Source: Polychytrium aggregatum (Eukaryota; Chytridiomycota; Chytridiomycetes; Polychytriales). From it: DNA of 64,000 bases. The stretch is taken from positions 992,001 through 1,056,000 of the forward strand of contig NW_026516209.1 of the NCBI RefSeq assembly GCF_025602895.1. The letters are read 5' to 3'. Position 1 is the first letter of the stretch. Each line of letters begins with the position of its first letter. The position numbers and the translations under genes are program-made. Positions 31,718-44,245 of this stretch are shown here, one piece after another. Under the pieces are notes generated by a model that saw nothing but the letters and a program-made list of their open reading frames with translations, did no database searches and was not told where the DNA came from.

Positions 31718-33008
31718 TGGGCCGTCTCTTTGTGGGGTGTATTTGGGCGGGGTTGCTTTGGCTGGCTGGTTGGTTGGCTAGCTTGCTGGCTTGCTGGCCG
31801 GTTTGTCTCTGGGGAAGGTTCAATTTCGTACAAATGGCGTCCGAGTGGCCGACTTTGTAGGCGATCGAGAAGGCTGCAGTGAGCTCCTGGCGATTTGCGC
31901 ATTCAAGACATTTATGACACCAGCAGCAGTTGGCGACAACAATGGCAAGCACAATGGCAAGTACAATGACGGGTGACCGGTGCCAATCTCGTTCGTCCGC
32001 AGCCTGACTCGATAGGCACCTGCCCCACACCAGGATGTTGATTCCGTCGACTTGCTTTCGCAATCAAATAACAATGTCATCGGCATCACTGAGAGGACTC
32101 GCTCCGTTGGGATTGTGCACCATCCTACGAGGCGAATCAAAAATACATCGACTGCTCGGGCCCGCGGCCCGCTTAGCCAGGGCTGGTGGCCAATCATCTT
32201 GCAGATGGACCTGCGTGTTCATGTTCTGGCAGTGCTCTGGCAGTGCTCTGGCAGTGCCTTGCGACAACTCCTTGACGACTGCAACCCCACACCCCCACGA
32301 TGGGCATGGATCCCGGGCGATGAGCTACTTTGCACAGTGATCATATTGTCCGCCGCATGGACTCTGCATTGACGCCGCATTGGCGCCACGACTCCCCACA
32401 GCATTGCAGCTAGGATCCATGGGTATCTGGGTTGCATCCGCTGCGTTCCAGTGAGGTGGTGATCTGAAAGCACTCAAGTAGAGACAACGCTTCCAGAGGG
32501 TCATGACCAGCGCGCAATTCGCTGAGGCGACAAATCATTTGCCTGTCGATCAAACGCCTGGATGTCTCCAGCTTCTCAAAGTGACTGTACAGTGTACGTG
32601 CGGGTGGGTCCGGTGTCTGTGATCGGGAGGACGGATTTGTGTCAGCCACCTCCTGCGCACCAACACGTGGCCCCCTGTGCTTTCCCCCTGTGCTTTCCCC
32701 TTGGCGTGCCAATCGCGTTTTGTTGCTGTCCCGGGTGTTTGTATGCTGTGTGACAAGACGCGTATGGGGATTTCGATAGAGACATGCCCCCGGCCGCAAC
32801 CGGCACTGGGTCGTTGGCCGTTCGTCTGCGTCTGCTTCTCCGCTAACGGCCCCATTGCTCTCTGCTCCCCCTCGTCAGCGCGAAGCAGTCCCACTCCATT
32901 TCATCACCCTCCGCTAGGTCTGGAGCACGCCCATCCCATCTGAGCACCGGACGCTCCAATCTATAATCTCAAATACTACCGCGGCTTACCTCAAGCTCGA
33001 GCATCGCC
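31718..33008. other. Divergent intergenic region, no gene recognised
   Basis: The 1.29-kb interval has short direct repeats (GGCTGGTTGGTT/GCTTGCTGG near 31757-31800, CAGTGCTCTGG at 32229-32260) but no protein-like ORF. Promoters of both flanking genes must lie here. Confidence 0.5.
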
Positions 33009-35081
33009 ATGAAAGGAATCGCTGGCTTTGAGCCGCAGGACCTGCATCCGCCTGCCCCCGGAACACTTCCGATCGAAGAGCGTGAGACGAACCCAAGATC
33101 CGACCAGGTGCAGACCATCCCAACGACCGGCATACAGCCCGTCTTCCTCGGCGTCATCGGCGAGGCCAGCACAGAAGAGTGGCAGCCGCCTTCTCCCAGG
33201 CCAAGGTCTGTCGGACATGCGCTCCCCACCACAGTCCTGCAGCTGCAAGACATTCTCCAGATCAACAACGAGCCCAGGGGCCATCCCGCTCTCCTCGACA
33301 AGGCCGCTGTCGACCCGGCCGAACTCGATCCCTGGCACTTGCATCCATGGAAGCGACCATATCAGCCACAGAGTGACGGCGGCCTCGACGATATCAAATC
33401 GCCTGTGCGGCGCGCTCTGCGTGAGTGGCAGTCCGTATCGCCCTCCGAGGTTCGCACTGCGCTCAGGGCTGGACTCATCCACAGCGTTGAGGAGTATGTT
33501 GTCAAGAAGAATGACGAAGCCATCGAGGCGAGGGCCCGCCAGGCCCAGCCAAAGAACTGGCGCTCAAGCAACCAAGGGGACTCAAAGCAGCAGAAGCCAC
33601 CGAAACAGCAGAAGTCACCGAAACAGCAAAAGCAGAAGCAGCGGAAGAGGAAGCCGGAGCGTCAAAAGTCACTCTCTCCCGGGGTGAACGCCGTCTCGTT
33701 TCTAGCGAATGCCCAAGCGCATCCAGCATCTGATCCGACGGACCCGCTCCCTGCATCCGCGGCCCAGTCCCCCAATGTGAGTAGTCACTCGGTTGACGGG
33801 ACGAGCACAGGCCAAACCAATGCTTCCTTGGACCCATCCGCATCTCCGAGTCATCCTCCCGGAACCAAGCCGACCAAAATAGAGCCTGCGCCCTATCCTC
33901 ATCTCCTCGGCTCCCGATCAGCGTCTCCCACAGGTGCCCCCCGCCACGAGACTCAAAAGTGGCTTTCAGAAAACCTGGCCTCAGGCGGACCTCGGTCCCT
34001 CAGCGACTTCCACAAACCCGTTGACGACCGCCCGTTCCAACAGAAGCAGCTCAACTATACCCCCGTCTTCCGATATGAGCCGTCTCTCCATCCGCCTCTA
34101 GAGGTGACGAGCCGCCGGGTCATTATCTGGCCAGGCCAAATGAAGGAAGGCTTCCACAGCCTGGACCTGTCGCCTGAGGCATCTCTGCCGATTGTGATTG
34201 ATGCACCAAAGGCACTCAAGTTCAAGGACCATGACATGCTCTCTTCCCCGTTGGAGGTACACGAGTCCAAAGCCATCTCAATCATGTACCGAGCCCCCGC
34301 ACCTCCCAAAGTCGAGCCGCGGGGCGACCGGTACAACAGTATCTCGCTGCCGGCCCTCCTTCCAGTTGCAGACCAGCGGCAGAGCTCGCCTCGCTCGGAA
34401 GCCGAGGCACACAAGTTGCCTCTCAAGCTGCCAATGCTGCCGCACTCAATCGAGGCTCAGAAGCTCAGTCTTCATGGCAGCGAGGTATCCAAGCGCAGAG
34501 TCGAGAAGGCCGATGGCAAGCAGCAATCCGAGAAGCTGTACGAGGCCATGCACAAACAGTACCCCGCCGTCGTTGTCGATGCCGTGGCTGATCCAGATGC
34601 CGATCTTCCAAAGCGTCCGCTGACGGGATTCAAGCTACCAGCACGGTAAGTTGCGTCCATGTTTCCATAGCCACCGACACTGCTGCGGCATGGGTACAAG
34701 CGGCTGGGCTTGACGGATTCTCTGGATGACACAATCTTTTATCCAACTGACCCACTCTGGCTGACTGACTGGTTGACTGGCTGACTGACTCGTTGGCGGG
34801 CTGATCGACCATGCGGATGCGCCGGATGCACCTCGCTCTGTAGGTTTGAGAGCGTCGACGTTCGAGGCTCAGTGTTTCCGCATCTCCCGATGAAGCGCCG
34901 CCCGGTCAGAAGGGTTGTGTTCAAGGACACCTCGACCAGGGGATACAGCGCCGACACAACCATCCAGTCGCAGGTGCCCAAGTGGGCTGGCAAAGACCAT
35001 ACGACCTTGAGGGATGTTCTCGTGGCAGTCAAGTGCACTCGGACTGAGAAGAAGGTTCCCGAAACGGAGGTGGGGGCGTAG
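33009..35081 (+). CDS. Unknown proline-rich/basic protein, two exons
   Basis: Exons 33009-34645 and 34844-35081 give 624 residues from an ATG in context GCCATGA. No known domain is recognised. Residues about 135-185 look folded and helical (SPVRRALREWQSVSPSEVRTALRAGLIHSVEEYVV). They are followed by a Lys/Gln tract (193-220) that could serve as a nuclear localisation or microtubule-binding patch, then a long Ser/Pro-rich disordered part. The second exon is short, basic and likely structured (FPHLPMKRRPVRRVVFKDT). The absence of stops over 1.6 kb, good codon use and a consistent splice (CG|G, Arg) support a real gene. Composition recalls flagellar or cytoskeletal proteins, but that is a guess. 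Confidence 0.7.
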
Positions 35082-35664
35082 GCAGCCGACCCGGGGGCGA
35101 CGACGCACATGCCCTGCATGCGATCGCTGCATCACCAGCAATAGACGCTGCGGCCTTGTCGAACGAGTTACAGTTGCGAGCTGCGCGGCTGCTGCGGAGC
35201 GGGTGGCTGATTCCACAAAGCCAAACGGCACCGCGACGCCAGGGGGGCCAGGGGCTTGTCAGGGGCTTGTCAGGGGCAGATCTCAATCATTTGGGCCCGC
35301 CACTCTGCGGTCTGAGCGGCGCCGGCCATTGACAAAAACCCAACAGCAAAGCGCTGTGTTTGGCGGATGGTGTGTTTGTCGTTCGCCGTACCCATCCAGA
35401 TCTGGCCGCTTGCGGGCGATTGTGAGCGATTGCGAGCGATTGCGAGCGATGTGCTCAACTGCCCCTTGGCTGGCTGGACAGAGGCACGCCGATGCACCCG
35501 CCCACACTCCACGGGGCCGCAAATGTTTGCTATCAACAAGTCTGCCGGCCGGCATATAAAAGTCGGCAGGAGGCAGCACTCCCTTCTCCTCCCATCCCAG
35601 CGATACTGACATACCCCCGACGTAGAACTTGGGTTTGCATCCGTTCACATCCATTCACATCAAG
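35082..35664. other. Intergenic region with GAGCGATTGC repeats
   Basis: No gene is seen. Three tandem GCGAGCGATT copies lie at 35416-35450 and a CAGGGGCTTGT direct repeat near 35250-35275. The end of the region carries a TATA promoter. Confidence 0.5.
35555..35561 (+). promoter_or_regulatory. TATA box for the 53-residue membrane protein
   Basis: TATAAAA lies 104 bases before the ATG of the small ORF, with GC-rich flanks and a C/T-rich leader after it. Confidence 0.5.
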
Positions 35665-35826
35665 ATGAAGCCCACCCTGGTCCTGCTGACTGCTCGTCTC
35701 AAGACTTCTGCCGTCCTGCCCAACAAGCGCTCTCTGGCCGTGACCCGGCCCATGGTCGCCTATGTCGTTGGCGGCACCGTCGGCCTGTTTTCGCTCGCCG
35801 CCGGAATCCTGAGCGAGATGCACTAG
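35665..35826 (+). CDS. Small 53-residue membrane protein, probably mitochondrial
   Basis: The ORF starts at an ATG after AAG (AAGATGAAG) downstream of a TATA promoter and ends in TAG at 35826. The first 30 residues are basic with no acidic residue (KPTLVLLTARLKTSAVLPNK), like a mitochondrial signal. Residues about 30-48 form one membrane span (PMVAYVVGGTVGLFSLAAGI), and the C-terminus is short (LSEMH). Size and layout are those of small accessory subunits of respiratory complexes or the ATP synthase, but I cannot assign one. It could also be a chance frame. Confidence 0.5.
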   Translation: MKPTLVLLTARLKTSAVLPNKRSLAVTRPMVAYVVGGTVGLFSLAAGILSEMH

Positions 35827-36220
35827 TCGTACCCTAATTGACCCTGGCGCACAAGGCCTCGGTCCTGCCTTCACAAGCAAGTTCAAGCACCTCGGCCCTG
35901 GCCTCGCTCTCGGATATCCCCGATCGTCGGGCCATCTCTGGTTGCTACCTGATATCCCGCATGTTCTGTCTTGCATCGTTCACTTCACATTGATATCCAA
36001 ATACATTTCTTTGACCGGGCGATTGCTCGATTCTCGATCCCTTCCATTGATCCCTCCAACTGCCAGCGCAGCGATTGCGGATGTTGGTGTCCGCTTGAGC
36101 TGGTGGCCTCTGCGGCCTGCCGATCGCGCTTGTATGCTTCTGTCCTGCGCTGTTCTGTCCGCCGTGCTTCCTTGCGCTTGATCTGGCTCGCTTCCTTGCC
36201 TGCACAGTCAGCCCGCCCGG

Positions 36221-36980
36221 ATGGAAACCCACTATGCTGCACTGGGCGTCCCCGAGGATGCTTCTGCAGACGAGATCAAGCGGGCGTACCAGGCTCTGGT
36301 TCTGCAGGTGCGACGACACAGCCTCCCCGAGTGGCTATTCTTTGGCTTGCACCCGCACCGACTCTCATTCTCGCCTGCAACCCTGCTCTCCCACCATCAG
36401 CTCCATCCAGACAAGCAAAATGCAGCGATTAACCCCAGCGCCGATGCTGCAGACCGGTTCCTCAAGATCCAGCGGGCCTGGGAAACCTTGAAGGACGTCG
36501 ACCAGCGTCGCCAATACGACGCTGAGCTCAAAGGTTTGGAGCCGGCCTGCAATTCTGCTCTCAGCGCATCCAAACTCGTGGCTGATCTCGACACTGTCGG
36601 CCACCGACAGGTGTCTCTGGATCCCGCCGACAGTCTCAGCTAATACCGCCGATTGCTGTCGCCTGGTGCTGCCTATCCAGATCGGTCTCAAAAGTATATT
36701 GGTCCGATCGACGCCGATGTGGACATTGACGAGATGCAATACGACGAAGGTTGGCTCTGCTTCCCCATCATCGGCGATCCCCAACGACGGTGCGGATGGA
36801 AAAGCCCAGAGCTAACAAACTGCTTGCGCCATCGTTGGTCTAGACACCCGGAGCTTTGTCTTCCCCTGTCGCTGCGGGGGCCTCTATGTTGCAACAGAGG
36901 CCAATCTGGAGGTGCGGAACGATGTTGCCCCGTGCAGTACCTGCTCGCTCCGGATTCGAGTGCTGTATTCGATCGAATAG
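36221..36980 (+). CDS. DPH4: Diphthamide biosynthesis protein 4 (J-domain plus CSL zinc finger)
   Basis: Four exons (36221-36307, 36401-36533, 36681-36749, 36844-36980) give 141 residues. The J-domain begins HYAALGVPEDASADEIKRAYQ, and its HPD motif opens exon 2 (LHPDK). The C-terminal CSL-type finger reads DEMQYDE, then CRCGG and CSTCSLRIRVLY, so four zinc-binding cysteines are present. Dph4/Jjj3/DNAJC24 delivers electrons or iron and cooperates with Hsp70 in the first steps that turn a histidine of elongation factor 2 into diphthamide. Length matches the family. All three introns are short (93-147 nt) and in phase, and one has a GCTAATA branch site. It lies in tandem, 425 bp before COQ5. Confidence 0.93.
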
Positions 36981-37405
36981 TTGCCGGACGTCTGGCTCTC
37001 TGGCTGCAAGGACATGCAATAAATGCTCGGCAGGCTCCTGGACCGCTGGCTGCCCCTGTGCCCACGACAAAATTGCGCTGCGCTGGGTCTCCGGATTCGC
37101 CCCGATAGAGCGCTGCACTGCTGCAGCTGCCTGCGTCCGGCTGTGCCTCTGCTTTCCGAGACCCTCCTGATAACTCTGGTGCCTCTGCCATCCAAGCGGC
37201 CCAGGCATCATCCGTCCCTCTCGGCGTTGGCTCATGTTCAGGTTGCGCTGCGCAGGCTTCTTCGTCTCCAAGCGCGATTTTCTTTTTTGACCCGCGCTCT
37301 GTCCTTGATCGCTGCTGCCTGCTGTCTGGCACCGCAAGCTGATCGCATCGCATCGCATCACACCACGTCGATCTCGATCCCCAAAGACCCCACGCTGTCT
37401 CCATC

Positions 37406-38812
<1,407 letters not shown>

Positions 38813-39005
38813 ATACGCACGTTGTCCCCCCCCTCAACAGCGCTCACGGATCGCTGGCCATTGGGATCGCTGCAAACCATCGGCTTGGCTTGTCGCAGGG
38901 TGCTCTGCTGTCCATGAGCCCGAGACGGCCCACTCGCTGGTAACTTTGCCGATATCGGTGCATCGACGAAAGGAGTCGTTTTTGCATCAAATAGACCACT
39001 GTTAT

Positions 39006-40625
39006 CTACGCTGCCGCTGCCCCGACCTTGCTCCGCTGGACCCGCAGACTGACGGTGCCGCCCGCGATGCGTCGTTCCAGCTCCTCTGCGCTACTGCACC
39101 CCAGCTTGCCCATGAGGTACTTGTCAAGCTCGTCGTTGTCGTCGGGCGTGAATATCAGGTAGCTCTGCAGCTGCATCTTGGGCAGGGTGAAGTAAGCCTT
39201 GCTCAAGATGGCAAACACTCGGTCTCGGACTCGGGGCACGATTCTCTGTCGCCGGAGACATGAACGTCAGCAGCAACCCAGCCCTCCGGCCCAAGGCTGG
39301 TCGGTCTTTGCTCAGGCGCGGGGATGAGAAAGTAATCTGTCTGGCTCACCTTGAGCAGCACCATATCACTCTCTTTCGCAGCAGCTAGGATCGCCGCAAA
39401 TCTGACATAGTCGATGTCCATGTCCAGGGCTCGGAACAGGTCAATTGCGGCTCGGACCTCCTGGCTCTGCTGGATTTCGGGGTCAAGTTGTCGATATATC
39501 TTCCAGAACTCCCATGAATCTCCATGGCAGGGCGACCGCGACCACCGATCGGCCGACCCCGGTTGGGCCGGTGGCAGACAGGCAAAGTAGAGCAGGTAGT
39601 AGGCGGCCATTTCTGCCCGTCTGGGGCTCTGCCGTCGACGAGGGGCTGCAAATGAGTCGAGGCATGTCGGTTCACAGTCCAGAGCACTCCGCCCCATGCA
39701 TCTTGCGGCACTTACATCGTTGCAGTGACGATAGACCACACCAATGAGCTGCGACAGAGATCGCAAGAGCTCCTCAAAGTTGTGCAGCGTCAGACACAGG
39801 TCCACAGACTGTTCGTACACTGAAAGGGGTATCAATGCCACAAAGACTCAGCAGCTGTGCACCGCCATATATCATGATATTCAAACCCGCGACATCCATC
39901 GCACTTGCCTTTGACAGCAAATCGATCGTACTGGCCCAGCGCCGTAACGCCTTCGCGGAGCTTTCCTATCATACCAAGGCGGCACCAGGCAGATTGCATC
40001 AGGATATAGAAGCAGCATGTTTCGAAAGATCGTGGCCATCTCGATTCTTGTGCAGATCGACGCCGTTACTTACGGTAGCAGACCAGCACCGAGTCCAAGT
40101 CGCCGTCCCGCCGTGGGCCAGCCGATATTTGCTGGTGCTGCAAGCGACATCGGTGCGATCCGACAGAATCAGTCGACCAGCGAGGTGCTCTGGGCTATCG
40201 GCTTCCAGAGTCCAGACGAGAGCACCCACACAACCCAGAGCCGGACAAACCTTGGATACAATGTACTCCAGATAACTCTCTTGAATATCTCGTTTCTTGA
40301 GGCTGCAGCAAGATGGGTGGGTGGATGGGTGGGTGGAGAGATGGATGGACCGATGGAATCAGCCCGGTTGGTGCGAAAGCATCGATTGATCTATCGTGTT
40401 TGGGAATCACGGCAAGCGCATCCTATCGTCATCGCTCGACAATACTCACCTGGCTTCGTCTGTATCAGCAACGCCCGTTTGCCTGCTGATCTGCGAGATG
40501 TGCTCGAACGACTGGGCTGATGAGCGATCCCGACCGGATCGGCGAGCGGCCGCGGCGGCTCCGTCTCTGGATCGGCGACCGCCCCAGCCATTGTTAGGGT
40601 GAGAGTATCGCTGCGGATACGACAT
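39006..40625 (-). CDS. SAC3/GANP-domain protein (Thp3/LENG8-like)
   Basis: Resolved exons on the minus strand: 40625-40450 (Arg/Gly/Ser-rich N-terminus), 40302-40251 (KKRDIQESYLEYI, like the EKSYLRLT lead-in of the family), 39819-39716 (VYEQSVDLCLTLHNFEELLRS), 39628-39350 (AEMAAYYLLYFACL...DYVRFAAILAAAKESD) and 39245-39006 (RDRVFAILSKAYFTLPK... to TAG). One or two exons between 40250 and 39909 are not resolved; one ends FAVK at 39909. The order matches the alpha-helical SAC3/GANP-PCI fold of Thp3/LENG8/SAC3D1 proteins, which act in mRNA processing or export and in centrosome regulation. The intron 39820-39908 appears to use a GC donor (AAAG|GCAAGT). The gene is short for Thp3, nearer to SAC3D1. 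Confidence 0.65.
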
Positions 40626-40855
40626 GGGGTGCGTTGCAGGCAACTTCAGACGGATGCTGACAGTTGCCGATGGCCCGTGAATGCTGGTTGCTGTCGGCGG
40701 TCACAGGCGGGTGCAGATGGCCTCAGAGCCTGGATCGCAGCAACGACCCGACAGGCGCCCCACCGCCCCAACGAGCGCTGATCGCATGGTGTCGCTCTCG
40801 TTTCTGGCTCCTCTGGCCGCCGAGGTTTGCCCTGATCTCATGGCCCGAGCTATCC
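40626..40855. promoter_or_regulatory. Bidirectional promoter of SAC3-like and PPR genes
   Basis: Only 230 bp separate the two divergent start codons (40625 on minus, 40856 on plus). No TATA box is obvious. The PPR frame is open through most of this interval, so its translation could begin further upstream (for example ATG 40670). Confidence 0.4.
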
Positions 40856-43800
40856 ATGCATCGCTTCGTCTCGTCCCGTCCAGGCTGTCGGCATCTCCTT
40901 CGACACCGACTGCTCTCGGCATCGACATCGGTGGCGTCCGGGCCGGGGGCCATCAGCAGTCCATCGCTATCGCTGTGCAGTCCATTCTGCTGCATGTGCA
41001 TATCTGCTATCGATCCACAGCACCCGTCCGTCCGTGGCCCGGCTGCAATTCATCGCCCATCTCGGCACTTCCAAGTCCGTCACTACAGCAGCGGCTCTGC
41101 CCATGAGACTCTTGTCGCCGCCGAGCCCGACCCCAGCCTCGAAAGCTCAATCGATTTCGTGTTGCGGGAAAGCGCCGGCCTCACTTTCGCCGAGATCGCC
41201 GACAACCCCCTGATCCAAGCCCAGATCGAGACCATCGTCGACAGAGTCGATATCGCTCTATCCCGCTGTCCCGAATCACTCGATCGAGTCTACCTCAGGC
41301 TGCCCGAGGTACTTTTGTGCTCCAAGCAAGCTCATAGAGACACGATCTGCCGACTCGCCGATGAACGAACCGGCCGAGGCAAGCCCGTCGACGCCAAGCA
41401 CTTTGCAGTCTGGATATCAAAGTGTGGTGCGAGCGATCCCACAGAGGCCGAAGCTGTCTTCCAGCGGGCTCTTGCCTCGGATGTCCTCAGCTCGCAAGCA
41501 GGCGTCTCTGTCGTCCTTGCCCTCATGAGCAACTACCGGCACAACGGTCGTCCACGCAGGTTGATCCGGTGCTTCCGCAATATGCTCAAGAACGGCCTTG
41601 CCCCAACAGCACTGGGCATTCACTTCGTCATCGAGGTCTACCTGGCGATGAGCAAGTCATCCGAACGAGCCGTTCAGTTCTTTACCGAAATGGTCGAGAT
41701 CCAGGCTCTCTCTGGCGAACTGGATCCGCCGATGCGTCTGCCTGGATACGAATCCTTTGGGTTTCTCCCCAACACCACCACCTTCAACCTCCTCCTCGCA
41801 GGGTCAGCCAAAGATGGAGCCGTCGATAGCTCCGTCCGCCTCTACAACACTATGCTCGCCACTGGAGTCAAGCCCACGCTCCAAACCTTTTCCCATTTGT
41901 TCGACGCCTTTGCTGCTTCTCTGGATGTTCGTGGAGCCAAGCATGTTCTGGACCGTCTCGTGTACATGGGCTATTCCCCCGATCGAGCAATCTACGCCAA
42001 GCTCATCCAGCTGCACGTCAAGAGGCGGGAGATGGCTCTGGCGCTCGATGCGTGCTCGGTAATGGAAGAGCAAGGTCTTGGTCTCGACGTTGGCATCTTT
42101 GGTCTTCTCATTGATGGCTATGGCGTCGTTGGCGATCTGCAAAATGCCGAACGATGCTTCTCGAGGCTTCTGGAGTTGGACATCCAGCCGACGCCCGAAG
42201 TAGTTCATGCCCTGATTCGAGCCCGAGCGGCCTCTGGAAAGATGGACAGTGCACTGGCCTTGTTCGATGAATACTTTGGCGACAAATCCGACTGGACACC
42301 GGGTATCGAGGTGTATACCACCATGATCGAGGGATTCTGCAACAAGGGCTTGCTGGAAGATGCAGACAACTGGTGGGATCGAATGCGAGAGTCCGGTATC
42401 GTCCCGTCGCTCGAGTCTTACACGGCCCTGATTAGGGGCTACGTCGTCTTGGGTGCTCGCGACGAAGCCATCCGATGGATCCGGACCCTCAGGGACAGCG
42501 GCATCACACCCGACGTCGCTGCGTACAACACCATCATCGCAGCGTACATTCAGACCAAGGACTTTGCGCAAGCCAACCAGTGGATCCAACTGCTCCTCGA
42601 GACGCCGACTCTCAAGCCTCAGGTATCGACGTTCGAGACCATTCTCGAAACGCACATTGCCACCAGCAACTATGTCTCGGCCATCATGCTCTACGACTTG
42701 ATGAAGATGCTGGGCGTCCAGCCCTCCGAACGCATATACCGGTTGCTGATCCACGATTCGGCTGAGAGTATCTCCTCGCTGCCGTCCAGGCGACGCTTCC
42801 AGGCGACATCGGATGCCCGCGACTCGGTTCGGGACTACCAATTCGATGTCAATCGTGCGTGGACCCTGCGTCCGCGGCACTCGGTTCTCACCCAGTCGCT
42901 TTTCAACGAGGGGCTGATCTTTACCAAAGTCAAGCTGGCCTATCGCGACTATCGAGCATCGCTGGCAAAGCATGCCATTCCCCAGATCTCGCCCATCTTG
43001 ATCTATCAAGGCATGATGAAGCACCTGGCTTCTACTCAGCGCTTCGAGTACGAAGGGACGGGGATTGTCCTGGACATGATCGAGGACGGTATCTGCCCCG
43101 ACCAATTCACAATAGCTCAGTACTGCGGGAGCCTTGTGCAAGCAAGCGGATGGCTGCACGCTTTCCAGCATGCCGACTCGCTGCTCCTCACGATCAACCG
43201 TCGCCTGAGCGAGTCCCTGGCAACTCCCTGCGCCGCGAGTCCAACGGAGTGGTTTTCTTCGTGGAATTCGCCCTCCTATGTTGATCGTATCAGGATTGAT
43301 GAGTGTCTGCTGTCCTGTCTGCTGGCACATTACGGTTCGTGTCATTTTGGGCCATCCGGGACCGCAGTCGAAGGCTCTACATCGGTCTTTCGAGACGAAG
43401 GCCCTCCCTCTACCTCAGATAACGCATCCGCCGCCGAAACCTCTCTGGAGCTACTGCAGCACCAATATGATATCGAGCAAGCAACTCGATATTTCTTCCG
43501 CGACAGGGCGACACAGCGGTGGCACTTTGATGATGAAGTGTTTGCTTCACCCGAGAATCTCTCCGAGTTTTGGTCGTCCATACTCCGCCTTCACTCGCCA
43601 CAACTCATGCCTGGGCCCACTCGAGTTCGCTCGGCGGACCATCCACATTTGACTTTTGAGTCTGCTACTACCTCCGTGAATCAACCAAACGCATCGCTTC
43701 CGGGAGCCGGCCATGTGTACCGAGCCACAAGCCATGCTGCGGCCTCATCAAAAGAGTTTATCGAAGCTCTGGCACTGTTGTCAAGCCGCGCTGGAGATCG

Positions 43801-44026
43801 CCCAGACCTACCCCTCCGAGCGTCATGTCTCCAGCTCTCAGACACAGTGGCTCATTTCTTGGTGTTCCTGCATGGCATGCTCCGACTCTGTCGACTGCAC
43901 GGATACCAGGAGCTCCACTGGAAAATCATTGGCGACTTGGACGCCATGGGCTATGAGGTTAACGAAATCGAGCTTGACAAGTATATTCAATCGATCTGTT
44001 CTGGTGCCAAGTCGGCCTCTGGATAA
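40856..44026 (+). CDS. Mitochondrial pentatricopeptide-repeat protein
   Basis: An intronless frame codes for 1056 residues from ATG 40856, chosen because it opens a mitochondrial presequence (MHRFVSSRPGCRHLLRHRL). The frame continues upstream without a stop to 40664. From about residue 130 there are ten or more 35-residue PPR units, such as TFNLLLAGSAKDG...LYNTMLATGVKP, EVYTTMIEGFCNKGLLEDADNWW, SYTALIRGYVVLGARDEAI and AYNTIIAAYIQTKDFAQANQW. The C-terminal 300 residues are less regular and contain a Ser/Thr-rich link. PPR arrays bind single-stranded RNA; fungal members act in mitochondrial RNA maturation, stability or translation. The target RNA cannot be inferred. It converges with the EFHB gene (219 bp between stops). 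Confidence 0.9.
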   Translation: MHRFVSSRPGCRHLLRHRLLSASTSVASGPGAISSPSLSLCSPFCCMCISAIDPQHPSVRGPAAIHRPSRHFQVRHYSSGSAHETLVAAEPDPSLESSIDFVLRESAGLTFAEIADNPLIQAQIETIVDRVDIALSRCPESLDRVYLRLPEVLLCSKQAHRDTICRLADERTGRGKPVDAKHFAVWISKCGASDPTEAEAVFQRALASDVLSSQAGVSVVLALMSNYRHNGRPRRLIRCFRNMLKNGLAPTALGIHFVIEVYLAMSKSSERAVQFFTEMVEIQALSGELDPPMRLPGYESFGFLPNTTTFNLLLAGSAKDGAVDSSVRLYNTMLATGVKPTLQTFSHLFDAFAASLDVRGAKHVLDRLVYMGYSPDRAIYAKLIQLHVKRREMALALDACSVMEEQGLGLDVGIFGLLIDGYGVVGDLQNAERCFSRLLELDIQPTPEVVHALIRARAASGKMDSALALFDEYFGDKSDWTPGIEVYTTMIEGFCNKGLLEDADNWWDRMRESGIVPSLESYTALIRGYVVLGARDEAIRWIRTLRDSGITPDVAAYNTIIAAYIQTKDFAQANQWIQLLLETPTLKPQVSTFETILETHIATSNYVSAIMLYDLMKMLGVQPSERIYRLLIHDSAESISSLPSRRRFQATSDARDSVRDYQFDVNRAWTLRPRHSVLTQSLFNEGLIFTKVKLAYRDYRASLAKHAIPQISPILIYQGMMKHLASTQRFEYEGTGIVLDMIEDGICPDQFTIAQYCGSLVQASGWLHAFQHADSLLLTINRRLSESLATPCAASPTEWFSSWNSPSYVDRIRIDECLLSCLLAHYGSCHFGPSGTAVEGSTSVFRDEGPPSTSDNASAAETSLELLQHQYDIEQATRYFFRDRATQRWHFDDEVFASPENLSEFWSSILRLHSPQLMPGPTRVRSADHPHLTFESATTSVNQPNASLPGAGHVYRATSHAAASSKEFIEALALLSSRAGDRPDLPLRASCLQLSDTVAHFLVFLHGMLRLCRLHGYQELHWKIIGDLDAMGYEVNEIELDKYIQSICSGAKSASG

Positions 44027-44245
44027 TGAAGGATATCGTGCTCGTTGCTACAATAGACTCTGCATCCCTTTGAGCCCCTCTGAATCGAGCCTGCCAAGCA
44101 CGCATCTGGGCGAGACTGCTATGTCGCAAGTTTCTCAGCTGGTACCGCGCGATGGGTGAGATACGACGAGACAACCGGCGACAGAACCTCCGGAATATGA
44201 GCAGATCACAGAGCGACGCTTTATTGGTCCGGGGTTATTTGGCCA

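Noticed and set aside
41804-43345. 513-codon minus-strand frame opposite the PPR gene
   Set aside because: Antisense shadow of the PPR coding region; no family resemblance of its own.
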